NCBI GenBank assembly: GCA_963714205.1
Contig: CAVQNQ010000006.1
Span: 434,001 to 498,000, forward strand
Direction of reading: 5' to 3'
DNA length: 64,000 bases
Source of the DNA: CAVQNQ01 sp963714205
Lineage (GTDB): Bacteria > Acidobacteriota > Terriglobia > Bryobacterales > Bryobacteraceae
Shown one piece after another: positions 33,999 to 41,648 of the stretch. The position numbers and the translations under genes are program-made. The notes under the pieces were generated by a model. It saw only the letters and a list, made by a program, of their open reading frames with translations, made no database searches and was not told the origin of the DNA. The first letter of the stretch is position 1, and each line of letters opens with the position of its first letter.

Positions 33999-35597
33999 TC
34001 AGTGTATGGTTACCGTGCCGGTAGCCAGCATCTTCCTGGCGGCTTCGGCCGGAACCTTCCAGTTTCGATCAAAACGCCCCTCCGCCACCACATGGGCCAG
34101 CGATCCCTCAAAAAGAATGTAGTCGCCGAAGGTGCCCAGCAGGCGGTAGGGGGCGGGCGCGAACGGGTCGCCGCCTCGGTTGGCCTCGTCCGCGCCCGTC
34201 CACCAGGGCAGCCCGGAGCTGATCAGCGCGTAGTGTTTTCCGGCGGGGGCAATGAACAGCAGGCCGTAATCGGCGGCGCCGCGGTTGAGCTCGAGCGGCA
34301 GGCGCGCGGCCAGGCGGGCGATCTGCGAATTGGTGTCCGCGGATCCGAACAGCACCAGGCTGGCCGAATCGAGATCCTCGGGCGTGACAGCGTTATCCGC
34401 TTTGACCGGCAGCGCCAGCGTCAAGTGCGAGCGCGCTGTGGACCACTCGGCCGCCGATTCTGCCAGCTTGTGGCGGGCTTCGATCTCCTCGGAACCGCGC
34501 GCGGCACCCGTGCCATAGACGTAGATATGGCGCCCCGCGACCGCTTCGGCGATGGGTCCTTCGGCTCCCCGGCGTTTTCCCCCGGGCAGCAGCAGGCCGC
34601 TGCGCCAGGCGCCCGCCGTCCGGTTGAACGAGTAGGGACCGCCGGCTCTCACCCGCAGCGCGGTTCCATCGATGGTCACGGTCGTCAAAGGACGGTCCGG
34701 CGTCACCGTGAAGCCATCCACTTGGCGGGTCTGGACGCTCAGGCGATTGCCCTCCAGGCGCGCATCCGCAGTGGCCAGCTCGCCGGGCAAGCCATCGATG
34801 CGCAACCAGTAGGCGGCGCCGTAACGGTACGCCCGCGCGGCGAGGCGCACGCGCTCGGGGAAGCGCGGACGGCTGAACTGCTCCAGCCAAGCGAACAGTT
34901 CGTGGCCGCGATACGCCATATCCCAGGCATTGTGGCGCACACCGGGGTACTCGATGTAGTCGGCCGCCACCCCCAGGTCGAGCAGGCGCCGCTGCCACAG
35001 ACGCGAGGATTCGACCGGCACCAGCGGGTCCTGATCGCCCTGGAAGAGGCGTATGGGGAGATTGAGGGCGTTGCCCGCCAACTCCTCGAGGCCCGGGAAT
35101 CCGGCGGGGCATACCGGCGCCACGGCCGCCCAGGTGTCCGGATGCGTCAGGGCCAGAAAGAGCGCGCCGCCGCCGCCCATCGAAATTCCCGTGAGATAGA
35201 CGCGGTCGCGGTCCACCGGGTAGCGGCGCTCCACATCCGCCAGCATGTCGTAAACGTCCCGCTCGGCGATGCCTTGGAATCCCATGGTGCCGCGGGCCAG
35301 AGGACAGGCTACGATGAGATCCGCTTGCGCCGGGAAATTCCGCAGATCGCCGGCCGCCACGTCGCCGAAGCGGTTGACCACGCCGAAAACCTGTCTGAGA
35401 TTAACGGTGTGATTGCTCTCCTCGGCATGCAGGCTGACGAGCAGCGGATACCTCTTTCCGGCCTCGAAGGCCTTGGGAACGTACACCGCGTAGGGTTGCT
35501 CGGAGCCATCCACATCCGAGTGGAAGGTGAGCACGATTTGCGCGAAGGCCGCGCCCGTAAAAGCCGAAAGTGCCAGCCAGCGTGCCGACCTACACAT
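33999..35597 (-). CDS. Secreted alpha/beta hydrolase, prolyl oligopeptidase/PHB-depolymerase type
   Basis: 532 residues with signal MCRSARWLALSAFTGAAFAQ. The hydrolase domain (about 20-280) starts with YAVYVPKAFEAGKRYPLLVS, carries the nucleophile elbow GISMGGGGALFLA, an Asp region FQGDQDPLVPVESS, and the His in YPGVRHNAWDMAY. The C-terminal 250 residues are an extra beta-rich domain of unknown role (RHIYVYGTG, VLFGSADTNS). Similar secreted esterases in acidobacteria process plant-derived esters or peptides. Its first 8 bp overlap the end of the DapA-like gene; the decarboxylase follows after 1 bp. Confidence 0.8.
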   Translation of the reverse strand: MCRSARWLALSAFTGAAFAQIVLTFHSDVDGSEQPYAVYVPKAFEAGKRYPLLVSLHAEESNHTVNLRQVFGVVNRFGDVAAGDLRNFPAQADLIVACPLARGTMGFQGIAERDVYDMLADVERRYPVDRDRVYLTGISMGGGGALFLALTHPDTWAAVAPVCPAGFPGLEELAGNALNLPIRLFQGDQDPLVPVESSRLWQRRLLDLGVAADYIEYPGVRHNAWDMAYRGHELFAWLEQFSRPRFPERVRLAARAYRYGAAYWLRIDGLPGELATADARLEGNRLSVQTRQVDGFTVTPDRPLTTVTIDGTALRVRAGGPYSFNRTAGAWRSGLLLPGGKRRGAEGPIAEAVAGRHIYVYGTGAARGSEEIEARHKLAESAAEWSTARSHLTLALPVKADNAVTPEDLDSASLVLFGSADTNSQIARLAARLPLELNRGAADYGLLFIAPAGKHYALISSGLPWWTGADEANRGGDPFAPAPYRLLGTFGDYILFEGSLAHVVAEGRFDRNWKVPAEAARKMLATGTVTIH

Positions 35598-36519
35598 GGG
35601 CGGCGATTCTCTTCATCCCCGGCAGCCAGGCTCCGAACCACTCCCGGAACTCCTCGAGTCTCTTCTGTTTGGCGGCTGCCAGGGGCACGGAAATCGGCCC
35701 GGTCTTCAGCCCGCGCAGCCCGGTGGCTACCTTGAGCAGGAGCGGCCGCGGAAACTGCTCCACCCAGCCGAGAAACTCCTGAAGCAAGGCATCCAGGCGC
35801 GCAACCGCCTCAAGGTCGGCGGCGTCCATGGCCCGGTCGAGAGCCATCAGCAGTTCGGGAAGCGCGCAACCCGCTTCCGATATAGCTCCGCACGCCGGTT
35901 GAGAGCTGCGCTCACCGGCTCCCTTGCCGAAGCGCGCACGCGTGAGCACCCGGTCGTTGCCCGTCAGGAGGGTGAAGCCTAGCGCAGCCGACGCGGTCTT
36001 CAGGCACGCGAAAACCTCGAGATCGTCGCCGCCCTCTTCGATGCCCGCGTAGAGGCCGGTTTCCAGCAACTCGAGGGCAGTCCGGGTGGCGAGACCGCTA
36101 GTGAACTGGGGGGTATTCGAGAGCAACAGCGGAGTCTCCGCCCCCACCCGCTCGGCGAACTGCGTGTAGAACTCCCGAAGGTCGTCCTGCTCATAGCGGA
36201 AAAAGAAAGGGGGCGGGACCAGCAGAGCGGCCGCGCCGGCATCACGGGCTTCGCGGGCCAAGGCGAGGGAAGCATCCAGGGAAGCGCTTCCCACCCCGAC
36301 CAGGACCGGAACCCGGCTCCGCTTCACCGCCAGGTAGACGAGCCGGGAGCGTTCCTGGGCCTCCCGCGCCGGGTATTCGCCGGCTGCCGCGAACAGCACG
36401 ACGCCGTGCACGCCGCCGCCGCACAGGTGGTCCAGAATCTCGAAAACCGCTCCGAAATCGATCTCTTCCCGTCGTCCGCGAGGCGTGACGGCAGCCACGT
36501 TCATTCCACGCATCTCCAT
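35590..36519 (-). CDS. DapA-like (N-acetylneuraminate lyase superfamily) protein without catalytic Lys/Tyr
   Basis: 309 residues with the TIM-barrel pattern of dihydrodipicolinate synthases: AAVTPRGRREEIDFGAVFEI, the G-E block FAAAGEYPAREAQER, LVGVGSASLDASLALARE and LLVPPPFFFRYEQDDLREFY. The usual YNxPxxT motif reads LSNTPQFT (Ser134 for Tyr), and the Schiff-base lysine of GIKDSSGD is replaced in GIEEGGDD (Glu161). A normal aldolase mechanism through lysine is therefore unlikely. It overlaps the secreted hydrolase gene by 8 bp and leads a three-gene operon with an amino-acid decarboxylase, so it may be a regulator, binding protein or lyase with another chemistry. Confidence 0.75.
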   Translation of the reverse strand: MEMRGMNVAAVTPRGRREEIDFGAVFEILDHLCGGGVHGVVLFAAAGEYPAREAQERSRLVYLAVKRSRVPVLVGVGSASLDASLALAREARDAGAAALLVPPPFFFRYEQDDLREFYTQFAERVGAETPLLLSNTPQFTSGLATRTALELLETGLYAGIEEGGDDLEVFACLKTASAALGFTLLTGNDRVLTRARFGKGAGERSSQPACGAISEAGCALPELLMALDRAMDAADLEAVARLDALLQEFLGWVEQFPRPLLLKVATGLRGLKTGPISVPLAAAKQKRLEEFREWFGAWLPGMKRIAAHV

Positions 36520-36650
36520 GATGGACGGGGCGGTGCTTCCTGCGCTTCACTCTAGCACAGCCGATGCCCATCGGCGGTGCCCCCCGCGCAGTACCGCTAT
36601 GGTACTTTCAGTACTACGGAAAACCGATCTCCTGGTGTGAAATAGTACTG

Positions 36651-36818
36651 ATGAATCTCGCTCGAGCGCTCGGATTCGGTTCGACCTTCTACCTCGCGCT
36701 ATGCGCGCTACTGATTTGGACTCACCGCCGCCACCGCAAGGCACGCAAATACCGCCAAGCCGTGGCGGACGCGCTCATGGTGCAAGATGAACCGGGGCGT
36801 CCATACCTGGTGTGCTGA
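36651..36818 (+). CDS. Possible small single-pass membrane protein
   Basis: From ATG 36651: a 55-residue peptide starting MNLARALGFGSTFYLALCAL, a transmembrane helix, then a strongly basic stretch HRRHRKARKYRQAV and a short tail ending YLVC. An upstream in-frame ATG (36564) would add 29 residues without coding character. No good ribosome site is seen. It overlaps the antisense DUF2934 relic by 44 bp. Low certainty that it is expressed. Confidence 0.3.
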   Translation: MNLARALGFGSTFYLALCALLIWTHRRHRKARKYRQAVADALMVQDEPGRPYLVC

Positions 36819-37035
36819 CGGCGGTCTCGCGCCGCTCCCGCCGGGCCAGCAACTCCCGTTCCGCCCGCAGCCAGTCCTCGTGGTCCGAGCCGTGCGGCCG
36901 CCCGCGTGCTTCCCAATGGAAATAAGCTAATTCCGCGATCTCCCGGTGTGTCGGTGCGCTGGCAACCCGGCCGGGATCTCTGCGCGGCTATCCGGAAACC
37001 GTGGATCGCGGCGGGCGTGCCGGTTGTGGTTCCAT
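36775..37035 (-). pseudogene. DUF2934-type gene with an in-frame amber codon
   Basis: Reading minus from ATG 37035 gives MEPQPARPPRSTVSG, then TAG (36990-36988), then in the same frame PRRDPGRVASAPTHREIAEL and AYFHWEARGRPHGSDHEDWL followed by RAERELLARRER, stopping at TGA 36777-36775. The pattern IAxxAYxxWExRGRPxGxDxxDWxxAExEL is the DUF2934 signature of small acidobacterial and proteobacterial proteins. No ATG, GTG or TTG lies between the TAG and the domain, so the intact domain cannot be made without readthrough or a rare start. A single base change would explain it; a sequencing error is possible. Confidence 0.65.
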
Positions 37036-37302
37036 CCGCAGAAGTGAGGCATTGTTCCCGAATCACAATATAGCGCAGAGAGGGCTGCGGCTTGAGAATC
37101 CGAATTGAGGAAGAGTACTGGAACGCGTGAGTGTTTCCACGCACCCGGCAGACTTCTTGACGATTTGTCCCGCTCTGGCCAGTTCGGAGTGTCAGCGAAC
37201 GCTGGCGTCCCGGCAAGGTTCGCCGGTGCGCAACATTTACGTAAAGCCGCTCGATTGAACGGTGCAACCGGTTATAATCGACCCTGGAGTCCGAAATTCG
37301 CC
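37036..37302. other. Non-coding gap with a -10 element
   Basis: No gene is supported. TATAAT at 37273-37278 lies 25 bp before the aldo/keto reductase ATG at 37303 and is the likely -10 box; no -35 match stands at 16-18 bp. Confidence 0.4.
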
Positions 37303-38514
37303 ATGAAACCATCTTCTCGCCGCACGTTTCTCGCCACCGGTCTGGCGCTTCCCGCCGCCGGGCTGGCAAACGCCCAACAGGCCAAGTCTCAGGCGCCCCA
37401 GGAGGTCAAGTTCACTTACCGAACGCTCGGTAAGACCGGTCTCAAGGTGACCTCGCTTTCCTTCGGATGCATGACCACTTCCGACGGCAGCGTCGTCGAA
37501 CGCGCGGCCGATATGGGCATTCTCCACTTCGATACCGCGCGCAGCTACCAGGCCGGCAACAACGAGCGCATGGTGGGCGCGGCCTTGAAGGGCAAGCGGC
37601 AGCGGGTGGTCTTGTCGAGCAAGACGGAGGGCAAAACCAAGGCGGAGGCTTTGGCCCAACTCGATACCAGCCTGCGGGAGCTGGCGACCGATCATCTGGA
37701 CATCTGGTATCTCCATCAGAAGAACGTTCCGGCCGACGTGACCGACGATCTGCTGGAGGCTCAGCGCATCGCCAAGCAGGCGGGCAAAATCCGCTTCGCC
37801 GGCATCAGCACGCATTACAACATGGATAAGATGCTGCCTTACATCACCAAGCTGGGGCAGACCGATGTGATCCTGACCACCTACAACTTCGCGATGCAGT
37901 CGGTGGACCAGGACGCCGGCAAGAACGGCCAGGCGCCGAAATCGGACATGACCGGCGCCATCCATGCGGCCCGGCAGGCCGGCGTGGGAATCGTGGTAAT
38001 GAAGGTGCTGGCCGGCGGCATTTCGAGGGTGGGCCGCGGCGACCGCCTCTATGGCGCGGATCAGGGGACCCTTTCCAAACAGCTCAGCCAGCCGGGCGGG
38101 CCGGTGGCCGCCATCCGGTGGGCTCTCCGGAACGAGTCGGTGGACACCGCTATCGTCTGCATGAGCGATAACGATCAGCTCGATGAGAACTTGCAGGCCA
38201 TGGCTCAGCCGTATTCCCCCGCCGACGCCAAGCTGCTGGCCCAGCAAATGGCTTACATCGGGCCGCGCTATTGCCGCATGTGCGGCTCCTGCGGCGGCGT
38301 CTGCGACAAGGGCGTGCCGGTTGCCGACGTGCTACGCATCCTGACGTACGCCGAAGGCTACGGCCAGTTCGCCCTGGCCCGCGAGCGGTTCCTGGAGTTG
38401 CCCGAGCACGCGCGCGCCATCCGCTGCGAGGATTGTGCCACCTGCTCGGTCGATTGCCCCCACGGCGTGCACGTTCGCGAGCGGGTTGGCCGCGCTCAAG
38501 AAATGCTGGCGTAG
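37303..38514 (+). CDS. Tat-exported aldo/keto reductase with C-terminal ferredoxin-like cluster
   Basis: 403 residues. The N-terminus MKPSSRRTFLATGLALPAAG is a twin-arginine signal (SRRTFL), so the folded, cofactor-loaded protein is exported. The AKR barrel follows: RTLGKTGLKVTSLSFGCM, catalytic Asp/Tyr region HFDTARSYQAGNNERMVG, Lys in LSSKTEGKTK, His in IWYLHQKNV. Near the C-terminus are two cysteine groups, CRMCGSCGGVC (about 324-334) and CEDCATCSVDCP (about 375-386), able to hold [4Fe-4S] clusters. AKRs with such tails are known in acidobacteria and planctomycetes; the physiological substrate is unknown. Confidence 0.85.
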   Translation: MKPSSRRTFLATGLALPAAGLANAQQAKSQAPQEVKFTYRTLGKTGLKVTSLSFGCMTTSDGSVVERAADMGILHFDTARSYQAGNNERMVGAALKGKRQRVVLSSKTEGKTKAEALAQLDTSLRELATDHLDIWYLHQKNVPADVTDDLLEAQRIAKQAGKIRFAGISTHYNMDKMLPYITKLGQTDVILTTYNFAMQSVDQDAGKNGQAPKSDMTGAIHAARQAGVGIVVMKVLAGGISRVGRGDRLYGADQGTLSKQLSQPGGPVAAIRWALRNESVDTAIVCMSDNDQLDENLQAMAQPYSPADAKLLAQQMAYIGPRYCRMCGSCGGVCDKGVPVADVLRILTYAEGYGQFALARERFLELPEHARAIRCEDCATCSVDCPHGVHVRERVGRAQEMLA

Positions 38515-38610
38515 GCCGGCGGTACTACCGCTTGCGCCACAACCGCGCGTGGCCGGAACGGGCCATTTCGTCTTTTCCCGCCGCGCGCTACACTCCAGGT
38601 AATAGATGCC

Positions 38611-39171
38611 ATGACTCGCCGCTTCTTCTTCATCGCCGCCGTGGTGTTGACCGCCTTCGCCCAAAAGCCGTCGCTGCGCGCCCCCGATGTCCGCTACGAG
38701 CCCTCCACGCCCGAGCAGATTCTCGCCATGCTCCAACTCGCCGGCGTCACTCGGCATGACATCGTCTATGACCTTGGCTGCAACGACGGACGCCTCATCA
38801 TCATCGCCGCCCAGAAGTTCGGCGCCCGCGGCGTGGGCATCGACATCGACCCCCAGCGCATCCAGGAATCGATTGCCAATGCCCGACAGGCCGGCGTCGA
38901 ACGCCTGGTGACCTTCCGCAACGAAGACCTTTTCACGGCCGATATCCACAAAGCCACGGTTGTGACTCTCTATCTGTGGCCCTGGATCAATCTGAAGCTG
39001 CGCGCCAAGCTGTGGAAGGGACTCAAGCCCGGCACGCGCGTGGTCTCGCATTATCACGATATGGGCCAGTGGCTTCCCGAGAAACAGATCGTCGTCGAAG
39101 GCCACAAGATTTTCCTGTGGATCATCCCGGCCATGCCGCCGGTTGTGACAGACACGCCCGAGTGGCGCTAA
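38611..39171 (+). CDS. Exported SAM-dependent methyltransferase-like protein
   Basis: 186 residues. The start MTRRFFFIAAVVLTAFAQ is a cleavable-looking signal peptide, yet the rest is a class I methyltransferase: YDLGCNDGRLIIIAAQKFG (motif I), GVGIDIDPQRIQESIANARQ (acidic loop), TFRNEDLFTADI, TVVTLYLWPWINLKLRAKLW (motif IV-VI). The first conserved region (VRYEPSTPEQILAMLQLAGV) matches a group often annotated as lysine methyltransferase-like. SAM is not expected in the periplasm, so either the hydrophobic N-terminus is a membrane anchor with the domain inside, or the protein binds another ligand. It is 12 bp upstream of the thioesterase gene. Confidence 0.75.
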   Translation: MTRRFFFIAAVVLTAFAQKPSLRAPDVRYEPSTPEQILAMLQLAGVTRHDIVYDLGCNDGRLIIIAAQKFGARGVGIDIDPQRIQESIANARQAGVERLVTFRNEDLFTADIHKATVVTLYLWPWINLKLRAKLWKGLKPGTRVVSHYHDMGQWLPEKQIVVEGHKIFLWIIPAMPPVVTDTPEWR

Positions 39172-39183
39172 TCTCGTCTATTC

Positions 39184-39633
39184 ATGAGCGATTGCCATCC
39201 TTTGCTCGAGGGTTTTCCCATCGTGACCGCCATTCCGCTGCTGTGGGGCGACGAAGACGCCTTCGGCCACGTCAATAATGTGACTTACCTGCGCTGGTGC
39301 GAGAGCGTGCGAGTCGAGTATCTTTGCCGAATCGGCCTATTCCCGTCGCTGCCGCCCTCCGGCACGGGCCCCATCCTGGCCAGCATGAAATGCGATTACA
39401 AGTGGCCGCTCACCTTTCCGGACACGGTCGAGGTGGGCGCGCGCGTCACCCGCATCGGCACGAGCAGTTTCCGCATGGATCACCGCATCGTGAGCCGGAA
39501 ACTGGGCCGCCTGGCGGCCGAGGCGGAATCGGTCCTGGTAGTGCTCGATTACAGCGCAGGCAGATCCGTACCCGTGCCGGAGGAGACGCGGAGAAAAATC
39601 GCAGCCCTGGAAGGCCACCCGGTCGAAAGCTGA
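39184..39633 (+). CDS. Acyl-CoA thioesterase, 4HBT hotdog fold
   Basis: 149-residue hotdog thioesterase, cytoplasmic. The catalytic/hotdog motif is GDEDAFGHVNNVTYLRWCES, with the Asp (E/D-x-x-x-x-G-H-V-N-N) of the 4-hydroxybenzoyl-CoA thioesterase/YbgC family. MKCDYKWPLTFPDTVEVGAR is the usual following strand pair. It likely hydrolyses acyl- or aroyl-CoA. It lies 12 bp after the methyltransferase-like gene and converges on the CsgG-like gene. Confidence 0.85.
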   Translation: MSDCHPLLEGFPIVTAIPLLWGDEDAFGHVNNVTYLRWCESVRVEYLCRIGLFPSLPPSGTGPILASMKCDYKWPLTFPDTVEVGARVTRIGTSSFRMDHRIVSRKLGRLAAEAESVLVVLDYSAGRSVPVPEETRRKIAALEGHPVES

Positions 39634-39679
39634 GAGCGGACGGCCTTCCGGGCCCTGGGATCCCGGCGAACCGGTGGGC

Positions 39680-40663
39680 CTACTTGTTCGTTACGGTATC
39701 TTTCACCTGGGGCTGGCCGGAGCCGGAGAACTGGCCGGTGGCGGAATCTGCGTCCACCTGCGTGATCTTGACGGTGCCTACGGGGCTCTCGATGCTGCGC
39801 AGCACTTTGCCGGTGGCGGGGTCTTTCACTTCCCTTACCTTGCGCGTGATGCTCAGCGTATCGCCCACGTTGACGCCATTGCGCGAACCGACGTTAATGA
39901 TCACGGTGCCATCCGGCTCGGCATCGGCTACCATCCCGTTGATCACGACGGCCACCGTGGGCATGCTGGTCGCCTTGGCATCCAACTGCGCACCGAGGTC
40001 GTTGACCGCCTTGGTGGTGGCCTCCCCGATAATGGTCGCGCCGAAGTTGCTGGACTTCATGTCGATCCCGCCGCCGGCCTCCGGTCCGACGGTGCTTCCG
40101 CCGGCTCCGATCAGGCTGGCGCCCTTGCGCGTCGATTCGCCTTTGGCCGTACAGGAGGCCAGAATCTCCGCGGTGCTGGTATCGATCATGCGCGCGGTAA
40201 TCTGCACCACCGCGTTGGCCTCCGACTTCTTCACTCCGCCGAGTCCGAAGCGCCCGGTGACGTTACCCAGCGCGCCGCCGCCCACGCCGACGCTCTTATC
40301 ATCGCGGCCGAACTGCGTGATGCTGCCGATGATAATCGCCTGCACGCCCAACACCTTGGCGATCGCGGCGGCCGAGTTCGGATCGGCACGGTCGCTGTTG
40401 GAGAAATTCTGCTCGGCCAGGACTTTATCCAGCTCCTTGCGCTCGATCACCGAATATTGGCCGTCGTTGACCAGTTTGTCCACCAGCAGATCGGCGATCC
40501 CTTTGCCAATATCCTGGTTGGTGCCGAAAATCTGTTGCACATAACTCGTTACGGTTCCGTAATCGAAGTTCATCACGGCGACGCGTTTCTTGGGCTGCTG
40601 AGCGGATGCTCCCGCAGCCAACAGGACCAAGGTCAGGCAGGATGAGAAGATTCGGCGAAGCAT
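39680..40663 (-). CDS. CsgG/HfaB-like secreted protein
   Basis: 327 residues from ATG 40663, which has GGAG 7 bp upstream and is preferred to the ATG at 40675. A signal peptide LRRIFSSCLTLVLLAAGASA is followed by the CsgG-family fold: KRVAVMNFDYGTVTSYVQQI, IADLLVDKLVNDGQYSVIER, KVLGVQAIIIGSITQFG. A C-terminal domain VIINVGSRNGVNVGDTLSIT resembles a FlgT-like C-terminal module. The lipobox cysteine of true CsgG is not present, so pore formation is doubtful. Many acidobacteria carry such stand-alone proteins. Confidence 0.75.
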   Translation of the reverse strand: MLRRIFSSCLTLVLLAAGASAQQPKKRVAVMNFDYGTVTSYVQQIFGTNQDIGKGIADLLVDKLVNDGQYSVIERKELDKVLAEQNFSNSDRADPNSAAAIAKVLGVQAIIIGSITQFGRDDKSVGVGGGALGNVTGRFGLGGVKKSEANAVVQITARMIDTSTAEILASCTAKGESTRKGASLIGAGGSTVGPEAGGGIDMKSSNFGATIIGEATTKAVNDLGAQLDAKATSMPTVAVVINGMVADAEPDGTVIINVGSRNGVNVGDTLSITRKVREVKDPATGKVLRSIESPVGTVKITQVDADSATGQFSGSGQPQVKDTVTNK

Positions 40664-40831
40664 CTGGATCTCCATGTGAATAATGATCGGGATAAGAGGG
40701 TGCGTTTGTCAACCGTTTTGGTACCGGAAATTGGCTGGAAATCGCCCGCCGCAATGCGGCCCCGCAATCGTGCCGCGGGGCTCGCTTGGGCGCCGCTGGC
40801 GGAACCGCCCGACGCCGCCCGGCGATCCTGC

Positions 40832-40837
40832 TATAAT
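40832..40837 (+). promoter_or_regulatory. -10 box of the yceD-rpmF-plsX operon
   Basis: A perfect TATAAT lies 35 bp before the YceD-like start, after a GC-rich stretch. A weak -35 candidate (CCGACG, 40809-40814) stands 17 bp upstream. It is the probable promoter of the ribosomal protein/phospholipid operon. Confidence 0.5.
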
Positions 40838-40872
40838 GAAAATCGTTCCGCCCGGCCATTCAGGATACCTTT

Positions 40873-41397
40873 ATGTTCCTTAGTGTCAAAGAGATGGAAC
40901 TGCGGAAGGTTCGCTTCGAGGAGACCTTCCCGCCGGGACGGATCGATTTTTCGGGCGAGGACGTGGAGCAGAACTCCCCTTTGCGCGCGGCCGGCACGGC
41001 TGAGCTGGTGGCGCATTCAGATGGGGAGATGCGGGTCCGCGGGAAATATTGCGTGGAGTTGCGTGCCCGGTGCGACCGGTGCTTGGGCGACGCCCTCTTT
41101 CCGCTGGATGGCAGCTTCGATTTGTATTACCGTCCGGTCTCGGCGATTGCGCGAGAGGAAGAAGTGGAGATCCACGAGGGCGATACCGAGATAGGCTTTT
41201 ACCAAGGCGGCGGCCTGGAACTGGAGGATGTTCTTCGGGAGCAGGTGCTGCTGGCCTTGCCCATGCAACGGGTTTGCAGCGTGGTTTGCAAGGGAATATG
41301 TCCGGTTTGCGGGGGAAACAGGAACGAGACCGCGTGCGATTGCAGGGCCGCGAGCGCTGGCGACCGGTGGGAACCGCTCCGCAAACTGGATTTCTGA
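40873..41397 (+). CDS. yceD: YceD (DUF177) family protein
   Basis: 174 residues of the DUF177 family, nearly always coded directly upstream of rpmF. Family landmarks: CVELRARCDRCLGDALFPLD with the paired cysteines, an acidic middle (EEEVEIHEGD), and the C-terminal CSVVCKGICPVCGGNRNETACDC that probably binds zinc. It is linked in other bacteria to 23S rRNA processing or ribosome assembly. The spacing to rpmF is 54 bp. The first ATG at 40873 is used; a second Met in MELRKVRF would be a shorter choice. Confidence 0.88.
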   Translation: MFLSVKEMELRKVRFEETFPPGRIDFSGEDVEQNSPLRAAGTAELVAHSDGEMRVRGKYCVELRARCDRCLGDALFPLDGSFDLYYRPVSAIAREEEVEIHEGDTEIGFYQGGGLELEDVLREQVLLALPMQRVCSVVCKGICPVCGGNRNETACDCRAASAGDRWEPLRKLDF

Positions 41398-41450
41398 GTC
41401 ATTCCGATATTGACACCGCACATGCGGATGAGATTTGCTGAGGTTGAGAT

Positions 41451-41633
41451 ATGCCGAATCCGAAACGCAGACACTCCCAGAGGCGTACGAGCACCCGCCG
41501 CGCGCACGACGCGTTGAAGGCGCCGGGCTTTTCCGAGTGCCCCAATTGCCACGAGCCCAAGCTGCCCCACCGCGTATGCCCGCACTGCGGCCAGTACAAG
41601 GGCCGCGAAGTGGTCGAGGTAGCGCAGGAGTAA
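41451..41633 (+). CDS. rpmF: 50S ribosomal protein L32
   Basis: 60-residue ribosomal protein. The start MPNPKRRHSQRRTSTRRAHD and the zinc ribbon CPNCHEPKLPHRVCPHCGQY (CxxC ... CxxC) are diagnostic for the L32 form that keeps its zinc site. It lies between the YceD-like gene and plsX, the classic arrangement that ties ribosome and membrane lipid synthesis. Confidence 0.97.
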   Translation: MPNPKRRHSQRRTSTRRAHDALKAPGFSECPNCHEPKLPHRVCPHCGQYKGREVVEVAQE

Positions 41634-41648
41634 GGCCGGCGGCCAGAC

